Shown: one piece after another, positions 10,111 through 22,107 of the stretch
How the letters are laid out: the number at the start of each line of letters is the position of its first letter
Numbering within the stretch: the stretch's first letter is position 1
DNA from: Zingiber officinale
Lineage: Eukaryota; Streptophyta; Magnoliopsida; Zingiberales; Zingiberaceae
Direction of reading: 5' to 3'
NCBI RefSeq assembly: GCF_018446385.1
Contig: NC_056000.1
Span: forward strand, 56,080,722-56,144,721
Length of the DNA stretch: 64,000 nt
Notes under the pieces: generated by a model
What the model was told of the DNA's origin: nothing
The model's input: only the letters and a program-made list of their open reading frames with translations
Databases searched by the model: none
Made by a program: the position numbers and the translations under genes

Positions 10111-12381
10111 ATGAGTTTAGAGAGTGTCAACTCTAATTGGAAAGGTAGTTAACCCAACCTTGGTAAAGTTGACACTTGAGAGCATTTTCAAGGTTATTGT
10201 TAACCTTTGAAAATGAAAAGGAGTATTGGGGTACTATTTGAAAGAGTAATATATGTGCCAAAATTTGAAGAGTTAAAGTTAATCTAAATTGGCACACTTA
10301 AGAAAAGTATAAGAAAAATCAAGTTAGAATTTTGATACTTTCTTAAGAAATTAAGAGAAAATCCATGCTTTAATCAAATATGATTAAGCCTTGAAGAGCA
10401 AAAAGGTGCCAAGTTTTGAGGATTTGTAATTAGGTTAAAATTGGCACACTTAAAGGAAAACCATAAGAGATACTAAATTGAGATTTTGGTGTTCTCTTAA
10501 TGGGCTAAGTGAAATGTAAACATTAATCCAAATTGTCATTCTTGGAAAGAGTAACATGTGCCAAATCTTAATGAATCATGTGTAAATTAAATTGGCACAA
10601 GTTAGAGAATCACATGAACTACCAAGTTGGGATTTTGGTATGTTCTTAGGGAGTAAAGGGCAAATTTAGGCTTAAAATATAAGGCGATTACCCTTTCGGA
10701 AGGATAAATATGCCAAAATTTGAGGAATGTGCTTAATTTTTAATTGGCATAAATAAATCAAGAGATTAAAGAAATGTCAAGTTGGGGTTTGACACTTTCT
10801 TGATGAAATTGGGCAATCTAGGATTTAATTTTAAGATTAGCTAAGGTTTAAGGACACTTAGATAGGCAATCTAGGTATCTTATGTATGTTAATTTGCCAT
10901 GCTTTGTTTGCCCATCATATGTCATGACATCATATTTATTTTTGCATTCATGATTATTATGAAAAATATAAAAATATCATGTCATGTCATACATACATCA
11001 TGTAGTTATAGGAAATTTTCTTTTGAAAATTATTTCTTGTTGATGTATGTCATAACATCATGCATTATTTTAATTTCCTTGTTATTAAGGACAAATGACA
11101 TATATTTTAAATGTTAAATATCCCAACAAGCGGGATGACACCAAGTGACATCCTAGGTGGATGATCACAAGTCTCTTAATGCCTAGATAGTTATGCATGA
11201 TCCCATAGTTGATTTAGTGCATCTCACAAAGGATCATAAGGTGACTTGTATATGTTTTAGTACACATTAGATACAAGTGAGATGTTAGAATGGTGAACAA
11301 AACTCAAGATGTTGATTTAGTGCATCTTGTTGAGTTTTATGTTCATCAAAACACATAGTTATGTGTTTTTCAATCATTGGGAAAGCTAATGTACAAGTCA
11401 TGTGCATTGAGCCCAAAGAACATGGTTGGATATTGATTTTGAAAATAATTTTAAAATACTTTTTGAAAACCTTGGTGAAGACTATCTTTTGATAGTAATC
11501 ATCATTGGAAAGTTAGACACAAACTAGGGAAAAACATTGAAGTTTTCAAGACTTTTCAAGTTTGTGTCAATCTTTGAAAGTATGTAGTATTTTAATAGGA
11601 AACTATTTTTCCTTGATAAAGTATATTCTAAATAATGTCTATATGAAGTTTCATGATTTTTAGAATTGTGTAGAATTCTTGGGGAGTTTCTGAATTTCGT
11701 TGAAATTGAATTTCAGGAAATCAGAAACTCAATCGATCAACCGATCGATTGGGATGGTTTCGATCGATCAGTCGATCGATTGGGAAGTCCATTCCTGCCA
11801 ACAGAAGGTTAGTGAATCGATCAGCTGATCGATTGACCCAGGATGGATCGATCAGTCGATCGATTCAGAGGGAATCTCTGCAAGCAGTAGCTTGCGGAAT
11901 CGATCAATGGATCGATTGAAGTGATTTCAATCGATTGAGTCCCAACTTCAATCGATTGGAAGTCTGATTTTGGCTGAAAAAGCCTGATTTCTGCACTTCA
12001 AATCACTTCGAGTCCCAATAACCATTCCTAACCCCTTGGAATATATTTGTATACATTTAGGGAGAGTTTTCATTATGAAAGCAAGTATGGATTGGTTAAG
12101 GTAGACTTAGGTGAAGTTTAGGTTGGGGTTTAGTCTCATTATTGAATTTTGAGCCTCAAAACTTCAAGTTTTGGTTTTCCTAACTGTTTAGGAACTCCAA
12201 GTCATTGTTGGTGTAGTGACAGAAGTTTGACCATATTTTTAGGGGGAGTTACTCCTTGAATGCATAAAAAAATTTATCTTTAAGGACCTTGGAAGGGGGT
12301 TAAACCTTCGTGTTGGATAATACTCAGGGTCGAGTATTGGGGAGCAATGGAAGATTGGTTATCTTCGTTGTTAGAATGATA

Positions 12382-12640
12382 AATGCTCTCGGATGAGCAT
12401 TGTGGAGTAGATTACTACTCAATGGGGAGCATTAGATTAATGAAGGGGATCAGACCTTCATTGATAGAGTGAAAAATGCTCTTGGATGAACATTGAGAAG
12501 AAGATTACTGCTCAAGGGGGAGCATTAAATACAATGAATGGGAGTTTCATTGGGAAGTTGATGCATGCTCTAGGATGAGCATTGTGAAGTGAAGTAGAGT
12601 TCAAGGGGGAGCTTTGGCGGCAATGAAGAATATAAGATCT
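12382..12640 (+). repeat. Imperfect ~90-bp tandem repeat, about three copies
   Basis: Phrases of the type aatgctct.ggatgagcatt followed by ggggagcatta recur at 12382, 12475 and 12564 (spacings 93 and 89). Each copy also carries complementary gctc/gagc blocks that could form a stem. Confidence 0.6.
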
Positions 12641-12844
12641 TCATTGTAGAGTTGTTAACAACATGTGAGGTTGTAAACAACGTAGAGTTAACTCTTATGG
12701 AGAAGAGTTTATTTTCTAATTTGATGTGTGGCAAAGGGAGAGAATGGAAGGTTAAGTTAGACCTTCATCCCAAGCGGGGGGAGTTTGCCTTTTAGGAAAG
12801 GGAGAGAATGAAGGAAACCTTCATTCATGTCTTGTCATGAAAGG

Positions 12845-13021
12845 GTTAAGGATATGCGATTTAGCTTTGTGATAAAGAAGAGGTTAAGACTATGAGATTT
12901 AGCCTTGTGATAAAGAAGAAGTTAAGGCTATGGGATTTAGCCTTGTGATAAAGAAGAAGTTAAGGCTATGGGATTTAGCCTTGGTATAAAGAAGAGATTA
13001 AGGCTATGAGATTTAGCCTAA
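12845..13021 (+). repeat. 38-bp tandem repeat, five copies
   Basis: gttaaggctatgggatttag-type units start at 12845, 12883, 12921, 12959 and 12997, an exact 38-bp period with few mismatches. The array ends about 25 bp upstream of the polypurine tract of element 2. Confidence 0.85.
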
Positions 13022-13058
13022 CTTAGAGGTATTGTCAAACATCAAAAAGGGGGAGATT

Positions 13059-14679
13059 GTTGGGGCAATTTCCTTTGGTTAAGTTTGACCAGTTTGACTA
13101 AGCTTGAGTCGGGATTTGAGTTTTGATGTTTGACAATATAAGGAGATTGACAATATAAGGAGATTGTTGGAGCAATCACCCGGTTATGGAGATGGTCAAA
13201 GGGTTGACCAGGTTGATAAGAAGACAAGTCAAATAGGTCAGGGATGACAGGAGACTTGACTGGGTAAGTCCTAACTGGAGGTTAGGCGTCTGGAAGTCCT
13301 AACTGGAAGTTAGGTAGTGGTAAAGTCCTAGTGAGGAGCTAAGTAAGGGAAAGTTCTGGTGAGGAGCCAGGCAATTGGAAAGTCCAAGCATGTGGTCTTG
13401 GTAAGGAAAGTCCTGGTGAGGAGCCAGACAGTTAGAAAGTCCAAGTGTGATCTTGGCAAAGGAGAAAGTCCTGATGAGGAGCTAGGCAATTGGAAAGTCC
13501 AAGTGTGATCTTGGCACAGGTTATAAGTCCAAGCATGTGGTCTTGGCAAAGTAAGTCCAAGTGGTCTTGGCAAGGTAAGCCCTAGTGTGACTTGGCAAGG
13601 AGAACTCGACAACTAGGATGATGCTAAAGGAAGCTCTTGAAGGCAAAGCGTGAAGGATGGAGAGATATCCGAGGGACGCAAGGCTGATGGAGGAGGCTAG
13701 AAGGCTAGTTCGAGGTTGGTCAGGTGCGACCAAATGCTAGGCATGGAGGCCCAACATGTCATGGTTGACCAGGAGTTGGGTTGGAGATTTTGGACTTGAG
13801 TTTGAGTCAAGTTCAGGCTGGTCAATCGATCGGGCGATCGATTAAACCAGGGTCCAATCCATCAGTGGATCGATTGGAGTGTACTGCGAAGGAAGGAATG
13901 GCCCAATCGATTGGTCGATCGATTGAGACCATAATTCGCGAGCACAGAGGCCTTCCCAATCGATCAAGTGATCGATTGGGAGCTGCGGATCGATCAGCCG
14001 ATCGATTGGGCAGGGGAGTTCTCGCGCGATCGCGAGAACACATAAAGTTTCTAAATTGATCCACCGATCGATTCAAATGTTCCCAATCGATCGGTCGATC
14101 GATTGTGATTCGACAGTTGGGCAGGATGCAGGTGATGCACGGCTGCGATGAAGCGGTGCTAACGTGGCAATCGATTGGGGATGGATTGGATCGATTGGGA
14201 GCACAGTTTAAAGCCTTGGCGGTGCGTTTTCTCCGTAGAACTTTGTGTTCCTCTCCTACGAGCTTACAGCGATTCTCACGACGATTTCTCCAACACTCAT
14301 GCTAGTTATTGAAGGCACTTGAGGAGCATCTTCAAGGTTCAAGAGGCAACAACAAGTAGCAAGAAGAAAGGGTATTCACTTGTATTCCAAGGGTTTCTTC
14401 TTGTATTTGTGTTTGTGTTGTGTGTGAGTTTGTACGAGGCTTCTCCGCCTCCGACCGAGAAGGAGTGTTTCATAGTGGAGATAGCGTGTCGTGTGTGGAT
14501 CCTTGGATTAGTCACCTCTTCTTGAGGTGGATACCAAGTAAACCCTAGGTGTTAACGTGTTGGTTTGTTGTGTGTTTGTATTTTATTTTCCACTACATAT
14601 CAAGACGAAGTAAATCAACGCAAGCGCGAAGAAACGCTATTCACCCCCCCCTTCTCTAGCTGGCACAAAGGTCCCTACA
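13059..14679 (+). mobile_element. LTR2, complete 3' LTR of element 2 (1621 bp)
   Basis: TGTTGGGGCAATT...GTCCCTACA, canonical TG...CA ends, preceded by a polypurine tract. It carries the hairpin array (13265-13602), ATCGAT palindromes (13821-14207) and a C-tract near the end. It matches 6959-8340 closely from 13299 onwards. Downstream (14680) lies the internal 3' region of another element (element 3), so element 2 appears to be inserted in element 3. Confidence 0.85.
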
Positions 14680-15108
14680 AAGTTTTCAACAATTGGGATA
14701 TTGTTGGGAGCTTTTTGATATTAGGCAAAGGGGGAGAAGTAAGGTTTAGTTGGGAAAACCTTAAGTGACTTTGTGTAGGGGGAGCCTTATGATAGATTCT
14801 TAAATATCTCTGTGATAAAATTCCTAGCTCAATGGGAAGCTTAGGTGTAGGTGGAGCCTTGGGATAGGTTCTAATGCTTGGTGCATTTTCCCATTTCGAC
14901 GGTGTAAGTCCAAGTGTGTAGTCTTGGCAACGTAAGTCCATTCGGCGGTGTATATCCAAGTGTGTAGCCTTGGCAACGTAAGTTCATTGAGCAATGTAAG
15001 TCTAAGTGTGTAGCTTTGACAACATAAGTCCATTTGTTTTAGCATATTTATTTGCTATTATGTTTTCCCTAACTTAAACGTATTGCCAAATATCAAAAAG
15101 GAGAAGAT
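14680..15108 (+). mobile_element. 3' internal fragment of element 3 (gag-only family)
   Basis: Starts gttttcaacaattgggatat, homologous to the region from about 5562 of element 1, and includes the gcaaagggggagaag phrase, three hairpin units with diverged stems (14905-15035) and a degenerate polypurine tract (aaaaaggagaagat) just before LTR3. No coding sequence. Confidence 0.65.
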
Positions 15109-16096
15109 TGTTGGAGCAATTCCAATGGTCCGTGCGACCATGTGTTTTGGTGTTTGGGCAAAGGGTTTAAGTTAGATTTACCCTTGTATTTGATATGTGT
15201 ATATGAGTGTGCAGGTTTGCAAGATACACATATGACTCAGCTTGATACCTTCGGGTCCGGTGAAGGATAAGCATCCGAGGAACCGTGGACAAAGCAGTAA
15301 GGACAAGGGCCGAGGGACTAGCCGCGGGCTTGGGTGCATCCGAGGGACGAGAGCCAAAAGAAGTAGGCTTGAAGGCAAGAGATCAAAGCTGCAACGAAGA
15401 GTCCAGTGAGTCGTAAGGGTGAGGGTCCGAGTGCTGAGAGATTGTACTCGGGTACCAATCGACAGGTGGTTTCATCAGTCGACTGGTGTAGTCGAATGGG
15501 CAGTCGACTGGGAGCGAACACAATGCTTCTGTTCGCTCGACCAGTGTGGAGCAGTTGACTAGTACTTTTACTAGTCGACTGGTATCAAGCCGTTGGGATG
15601 TAACGGTCGAATCTCCACAGAGGACTGTCGACTGATGATTTTGCCAGTCGACTGGTATGCGGGGTTTTCCAACCCGTGGCCTATATAACCAAGGCTTGAG
15701 AGCTTGGTTATAGTTGACGAAATTGGACTTGGTTAAAGTCTAATTAGTAGTCTACCAGTGCTCAAGGTTTCCCTTGTGTCCAAAAGGTCTTGTTGAGTTT
15801 GTGGCGAGGTTTCTCCACCCACAAGGAGGTTTGAGCTAGTCGGAGTTTCCGGGGAGTCATCCACCGATGGATCGGAATCGTCCACCTTACAGACAACCAT
15901 AGAATAGGAGCCTTATCTCCGAACCACGTAAATCGGCGTGTCGATTTGTTTGTATTTTTTCCTTTAGTATTTAGCTTTCGTATTTGTGTTTATATTATTG
16001 TATTTTCGCTTGCGCAACTAACAAATACGTAAGAAGCGATTATTTGAGGACGTCGTCTATCTAACCCCTCTTCTAACTGGTCATCGATCCCCTACA
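15109..16096 (+). mobile_element. LTR3, 3' LTR of element 3 (988 bp)
   Basis: TGTTGGAGCAATTCC...GATCCCCTACA with canonical ends after a polypurine tract. Its second half is clearly similar to LTR1 (tgtactcg..., GTCGAC palindromes at 15475-15655, ttgacgaaattggacttgg, ccaccgatggatcggaatcgtccacc). ctatataac near 15681 is a likely TATA box. It is a diverged relative of LTR1. The matching 5' LTR is not in the window. Confidence 0.75.
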
Positions 16097-17375
16097 TGAT
16101 CTTCCTAACCATCGGGACTTCCCTTGTATGGTATTTGATTTTTCTAACCCATCGACACTTTATCTACATAGTATTTGGTCGTTCTGACTCATTGGATTTT
16201 CTCTTGCTTGTCGTTTAGTCTCTTCTAATCAACCGGGGCTTTATTTTCAACCCACTATCAAGTTATCTGTACTTAACGCATATGTTAGAACATTTAATGT
16301 TCAATTTTAAACCCTTTGTTATATATCAAAATACAAATTTGATCCACGCCTGCACCACCAATAGTGTCTTCCTCTTTCAGCTAGTTTTTTGTTCTTTAAT
16401 ATCCCCTTGAGACACCTGCATCATGTGATTTTCATCATCCTAATGTATTATACAATAATAAATTTAATAAATTTCCATAGAAGTCTAAACTAGAAGATAT
16501 TTGGAACCAAAACATTTAGTTTATTGCAATACATTATTAGAGGGGAAGAATGGTGAGAGTGCAAGATATTCAAGAGCGACTGCAATTAGTCATTCTGAAC
16601 CTAGAGGTCTATCATTAAATTTTGGACAAAACTCATTCTGAAACCTCAGATTTTGAACATGATAACAAATTAACAATGGGGGTTATCTAGGACTTCTTGA
16701 GATAAGAAAAAAAATTCTTAGTTTCAAACTACCATGTGATCCTAAACATTTTAATGCTAAAAAATGTTTTATCTTTGGAGATGATGGAGAGTTTAAAACA
16801 CTATCTTATGTCATTGTGTAGGAGAAGTTGAGTTGAAAACACTAGCTTAGCTTTACCCTAAACAAAAGTGACTTATAGGAGGGCGGAGCCAATACTAAAT
16901 ATCGAAGGGGGCCAATAATAAATTTGAGAAAGATTAATTATTTATTATATATAATAATAAAATTTAAATATATCATATTTGCATCAAATAATACATCAAT
17001 ATGTAACATCCACCATCAAAGTTTCCACGAATAACAGAAGTTTTGACATAGACAATGTAGCAGAAGTCGGACATTTAAATATAACAATAAACTTTTGCTA
17101 CTTTAAACCGTATTTTTGAAGATATATTTCTGAAGGGGGCCAATACATAGTGTCTCTCCACCTCTAAGCAGAGCAAGGAATAAACTAATGGAAAGGAGCT
17201 ACCAATGGGGCATTGACCTCCGGGAAGCTTGTATTAGAAATTCTATGTTTTGCCATAAGAACATCTAAAGAGGGGAGCTACAACTAGGATTTTTATGTTC
17301 CAAGGATCTTACTTGAAGAAGAGAATAGTGAAATGAAAGACTAGGTATATTTAAGTCAATTTTTTTTAGTTTTTC
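16097..17375. other. Intergenic, no gene seen
   Basis: No ORF or RNA gene recognised. 16877-17166 may be an old hAT-like fragment: it begins ggagggcggagccaata, ends gtctctccacctcta, and has a directly repeated gaagggggccaata at both sides of its core. No clear target-site duplication was found. Confidence 0.5.
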
Positions 17376-18309
17376 GGTAATTTATCAAATCACGCACCTA
17401 GATATCTTAATTGACCAAAAGGTGTATGCTACTTTGGTATTTACCAAATGACGCACTTTTTCAAGTGCACTTCCCTTTTTATCCTTCTGACCAATCAAAC
17501 TTTTTTTTTTGTCGTTTTCTTTTCTCCCTCTTCTCTTTCCTATCTCCTCTTTCATCAATGACATTTAAAATTTAGTTAATTTTTAAATAACATTTTAATA
17601 CATTTAGAGAAGCTAAAATAAACTATGAATATCAAATTTGAACTCCTTGCAATATCAGGAATCTACAGGAACTGAAATGGGTGTAATCTGAGGTCTCTAG
17701 GTCCATCAGTGGGTTTCGGTCAAAACCCACTGATGGACATAGAGAGCTCCGATTGCACCCATTTCAGTTTCTATAGATTCCTGGTGTTGCAAGGAGTTCA
17801 AATTTGCTATCCATTATTTATTTTAACTTTTAGAAGGTGTTAAAATATAAGAAAAAATAATCAGCAAAAAAAATTCATATCAGACCCAACGTGAGCCTGA
17901 TATGATTCATATCAGACCTAACGTGGAGCCTTTTTGTTGATTCTTTCTTCTTATATTTTAACACATTCTAAAAGTCAAAATAAATAATGGATAGCAAATT
18001 TGAACTCCTTGCAATACCAGGAATCTATAGAAACTGAAATGAGTGCAATCGGAGCTCTCTAGGTCCATCAGTGAGTTTTGACTGAAACTCACTAATGGAC
18101 CTAGAGACTCAGATTACACCCTTTTCAGTTCCTGTAGATTCCTGATGTTGCAAGGAGTTCAAATTTGCTACTCATAGTTTATTTTTACTTTTAAAAGGTG
18201 TTAAAATATAAGAAGAAAGAATCAGCAAAAAGGCTCCACGTTAGGCCTGATATGAATCATATCAGGCCCACGTTGGGCCTGATATGATTCCATATCAGGC
18301 CCAATGTGG

Positions 18310-19045
18310 ATCTCAGTCTATTAGAAATGCTCAACTGTTTTAGGAACTCTTCATTTCATAATGGATGTGTTTATGATTGCTCTAAGTAGAAAAATAGATA
18401 AGGGCATCAATGGATATCCTCCTACATAAATGTTTCAGCTAGTGATGAAATCAAGTGGAAAAAGACAGTAGCAAAACATTGAGAGTTCTCTGACAAATTA
18501 GAGAATGTATAATGTTTCATTACCTATAAGAAATACATATGCAAACACTTAGAACAAATAGTCATAGTATAGTTATTGAAAAAAGAGAAGATACGTATAA
18601 TTCCAATAAATAGAATTGACACAATACCAGATAGACCTAATTCTTCTATTAGCATGTAACTGCAAATAAGTCATGACTCACTTATTTCTTCTTTATTTGT
18701 AAAAGAAAATTAATCAAGAAAATGAGATCACTTACGAGAAATAAGGGAAAAGGACAAAGAGACACCACTCCAAATTCTGAAGGCTGAAAGAAAAGTGTGT
18801 CAATTATTTAAATGGAAAAAAGATACCGAGCAAAAGGTAGAGGAATTACAAAAATCGTTACTTTTCAATATCCAATCCAGCATATTTGAAGAGGTATTTG
18901 GCAGTTAAGGTTTTTCCGCATAATTTTTCAAACCCCCAACAAAGACAAACATCATGAATTGAGATTTAAGTCAAAATAAAATGCTACATTGGAAATGAAG
19001 AGTTCCTAAAATAATTGAGCATTCCTAATAGAGTGAGATCCACAT
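18310..19045 (+). repeat. Left-arm nested module with ~640 bp unique core
   Basis: An inverted repeat (ctattagaaatgctcaactg at 18319 and the complement near 19005-19030) flanks about 640 bp of sequence not built from the palindromic units. The whole module occurs inverted at 19895-20640. The core has no long ORF and I could not assign its origin. Confidence 0.7.
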
Positions 19046-19894
19046 TGGGCCTGATATGGAATCATATTAGGCCCAATGTGGGCCTGATATGATTCATATC
19101 AGGCCTAACGTGGAGCCTTTTTACTGATTCTTTCTTCTTATATTTTAACACATTCTAAAAGTCAAAATAAACAATAGATAGCAAATTTGAACTCCTTGCA
19201 ACATCAGAAATCTACAGGAACTGAAATGGGTGTAATATGAGGTCTCTAGGTCCATTAGTGAGTTTTGGTCAAAACCCACTGATGGGCCTAGAGAGCTCCG
19301 ATTGCACCCATTTCAGTTTCTATGGATTCCTGGTGTTGCAAGGAGTTCAAATTTGGATAATACAAGAAGAAAGAATCAGCAAAAACAATTCATATCAGGC
19401 CCATTTTGGGCCTGATATGAATCATATCAGGTCCACGTTGGGCCTGATATGAATCATATCAGGTCCACGTTAGGCCTGATATGGAATCATATCAGGCCCA
19501 ACGTGGGCCTGATATGATTCATCAGGCCTAACGTGGAGTCTTTTTGCTGATTCTTTCTTCTTATATTTTAACACATTCTAAAAGTTAAAATAAATAATGG
19601 ATAGCAAATTTGAACTCCTTGAAACACCAGGAATCCATAGAAACTTAAATGGGTGCAATCGGAGCTCTCTAGGTCCATCAGTGAGTTTTGACCTAGAGAC
19701 CTCAGATTACACACATTTCAGTTCCTGTAGATTCCTAATGTTGCAAGGAGTTCAAATTTGCTATCCATTGTTTATTTTGACTTTTAGAATGTGTTAAAAT
19801 ATAAGAAGAAAGAATTAGCAAAAAGGCTTCACATTAGGCCTGATATGAATTATATCAGGCTCACGTTGGGCCTGATATGATTCCATATCAGGCC

Positions 19895-20640
19895 CAATGT
19901 GGATCTCACTCTATTAGGAATGCTCAATTGTTTTAGGAACTCTTCATTTCCAATGTAGCATTTTATTTTGACTTAAATCTCAGTTCATGATGTTTGTCTT
20001 TGTTGGGGGTTTGAAAAATTATGCGGAAAAACCTTAACTGCTGAATACCTCTTCAAATATGCTGGATTGGATATTGAAAAGTAACGATTTTTGCAATTCC
20101 TCTACCTTTTGCTCGGTATCTTTTTTCCATTTAAATAATTGACACACTTTTCTTCCAGCCTTCAGAATTTAGAGTGGTGTCTCTTTGTCCTTTTCCCTTA
20201 TTTCTCGTAAGTGATCTCATTTTCTGGATTAATTTTCTTTTACAAATAAAGAAGAAATAAGTGAGTCATGACTTATTTGCAGTTACATGCTAATAGAAGA
20301 ATTAGGTCTATCTGGTATTGTGTCAATTCTATTTATTGGAATTATACGTATCTTCTCTTTTTTCAATAACTATACTATGACTATTTGTTCTAAGTGTTTG
20401 CATATGTATTTCTTATAGGTAATGAAACATTATACATTCTCTAATTTGTCAGAGAACTCTCAACGTTTTGCTACTGCCTTTTTTCACTTGATTTCATCAC
20501 TAGTTAAAACATTTATGTAGGAGGATATGCATTGATGCGCTTATCTATTTTTCTACTTAGAGCAATCATAAACACATCCATTATGAAATGAAGAGTTCCT
20601 AAAACAGTTGAGCATTCCTAATAGACTGAGATCCACATTG
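19895..20640 (-). repeat. Right-arm inverted copy of the nested module
   Basis: Reverse complement of 18310-19045 with few differences (for example cggaaaaaccttaactgctg here versus a ...ctgcca... variant in the left copy). Together the two copies form the bulk of the foldback stem. Confidence 0.7.
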
Positions 20641-21394
20641 GGCCTGATATGGAATCATATCAGGCCCAACGTGGGCCTGATATGATTCATATCAGACATA
20701 ACGTGGAGCCTTTTTGCTGATTTTTTCTTATTATATTTTAACACCTTCTAAAAGTCAAAATAAACTATGAATAGCAAATTTGAACTCCTTGCAATATCAG
20801 GAATCTACAGGAACTGAAATGGGTGCAATCGGAGCTCTCTAGGTCCATCAGTAGGTTTGATATGATTCATATCAGGCCCAACGTGGGTCTGATATGAATT
20901 TTTTTTGCTGATTCTTTCTTCTTGTATTTTAACACCTTCTAAAAGTCAAAATAAATAATGGATAGCAAATTTGAACTCCTTGCAACACAAGGAATTTATA
21001 GAAACTGAAATGGGTGCAATCGGAGCTCTCTAGGTCCATTAGTGGATTTTGACCGAAACTCACTAATGGACCTAGAGACATCAGATTACACCCATTTCAG
21101 TTCCTGTAGATTCGTGATGTTGCAAGGAGTTCAAATTTGCTATTCATAGTTTATTTTAGCTTCTCTAAATGTATTAAAATATTATCAAAAAATTAACTAA
21201 ATTTTAAATGTCGTTGATGAAAGAGGAGATAGAAAAGAGAAAAGAGAGAAAAGAAAACGACAAAAAAAAAGCTTGATTGGTCAGAGGATAAAAAGGGAAG
21301 TGCACTTGAAAAAGTGCATCTTTTGGTAAATACCAAAGTAGCATATATTTTTTGATCAATTAAGATATCTAAATACATGATTTAATAAATTACC

Positions 21395-22107
21395 ATTTTT
21401 TTTATGATAATTATTTAATTCTTCGAATTGATTAATATTAGAGAAAGTCAGTCCTACACTCCTACTCTACATATGTGAAACTGAGGTGGTTCGGATTGTT
21501 CAATTGGTTTGGAGCAATAGCAGTTTGGGAGAAAAGGTATCTTTGAATTAGGTGCGCTATTTATTAAAAATTAGAATATGATGTGTGATTTATAAATTCT
21601 CGAAACCTATGTACCATATTCATAATGTTTTGACAGAAGTGGAAATTATTTGGGGGAAAAAGTAAAATTGAAGGAACAAAGTGAAAAATTCTTTCTCCAG
21701 CGCAACGGTCCCCTATTTGAGGCCAAACTGTATTCGATCGACGGTGCATTGTTCTGCATGCGACTAAAATGGAGGAGGCGGAACGGCGAGCACATAAATG
21801 GCGGAGGCGAGGCCTGTCTTCTCTCTCTAGAGCCCCCGGAAATCGAAAGGATGAAGTGCCTCAAAGTGGTCTTCTGCACCCTCCCCCTCTCCTCCTTCGA
21901 TGAACTCCTCCCAATGCGCTGATCCACCAATTCCTTCGGCTTTCTCGTCCGGTGCCGATCGTTTTGGTGGGTGTTCATCTTGGTATGCAACATTGTCTTT
22001 GTTTTTAGGAAAAGATACGCCTTTTTTTTAGAAAAGGATGCAGTTCTATGTGAACTTAGTTTTTGTTAGAGCCAGGGATTTAACTCGACAAATTTGGGTG
22101 TTTCGTG
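21395..22107 (+). other. Upstream region and probable 5' leader of the NIPA gene
   Basis: Between the foldback element and the NIPA start codon. No other gene. CT-rich segments (tcttctctctctagagc at 21817 and ctccccctctcctcc near 21881) are typical of plant 5' untranslated leaders. Transcription start and a possible leader intron cannot be placed from sequence alone. Confidence 0.4.

Larger units (their letters stand above)
10111..13058 (+). other. Non-coding internal region of element 2, with repeats and polypurine tract
   Basis: About 3 kb without any pol domain. 10111-11720 is collinear with 2761-4270 of element 1. 11730-11959 is a cluster of ATCGAT palindromes like those in LTR2. 12340-12640 holds about three ~90-bp imperfect repeats, 12845-13021 five copies of a 38-bp repeat. 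It ends in a polypurine tract (aaaaagggggaga) just before the 3' LTR TG at 13059. Primer-binding site, gag only, polypurine tract and LTRs together define a TR-GAG element. Confidence 0.7.
17376..21394. mobile_element. Foldback element: 4.0 kb giant inverted repeat with nested palindromes
   Basis: The outer ends are inverted repeats: ggtaatttatcaaatcacgc at 17376 and its complement ending at 21394, matching inward through gcacttgaaaaagtgc-type sequence, a poly-T/poly-A tract and ctcctctttcat for at least 250 bp. Inside, 18310-19045 is the inverted counterpart of about 19895-20640, so almost the whole element is one palindrome with its centre near 19.4 kb. The arms are made of smaller inverted modules: a ~90-bp arm (gaactccttgcaa...ctctaggtccatcagtg) pairing with its neighbour, and arrays of ggcctgatatg/catatcaggcc. 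No transposase ORF. Both flanks have a short poly-T string (attttttta), possibly a target-site duplication but too low-complexity to trust. The outer ends resemble Mutator-like non-autonomous elements, a guess only. Confidence 0.8.

Noticed and set aside
17359-17368. 10-bp target-site duplication (poly-T string) of the foldback element
   Set aside because: Low-complexity sequence, and using it would leave seven unmatched bases at the left end only.
21650-21922. 90-codon ORF upstream of NIPA
   Set aside because: Lies in the probable leader, overlaps a minus-strand ORF of similar size, and shows no recognisable domain.
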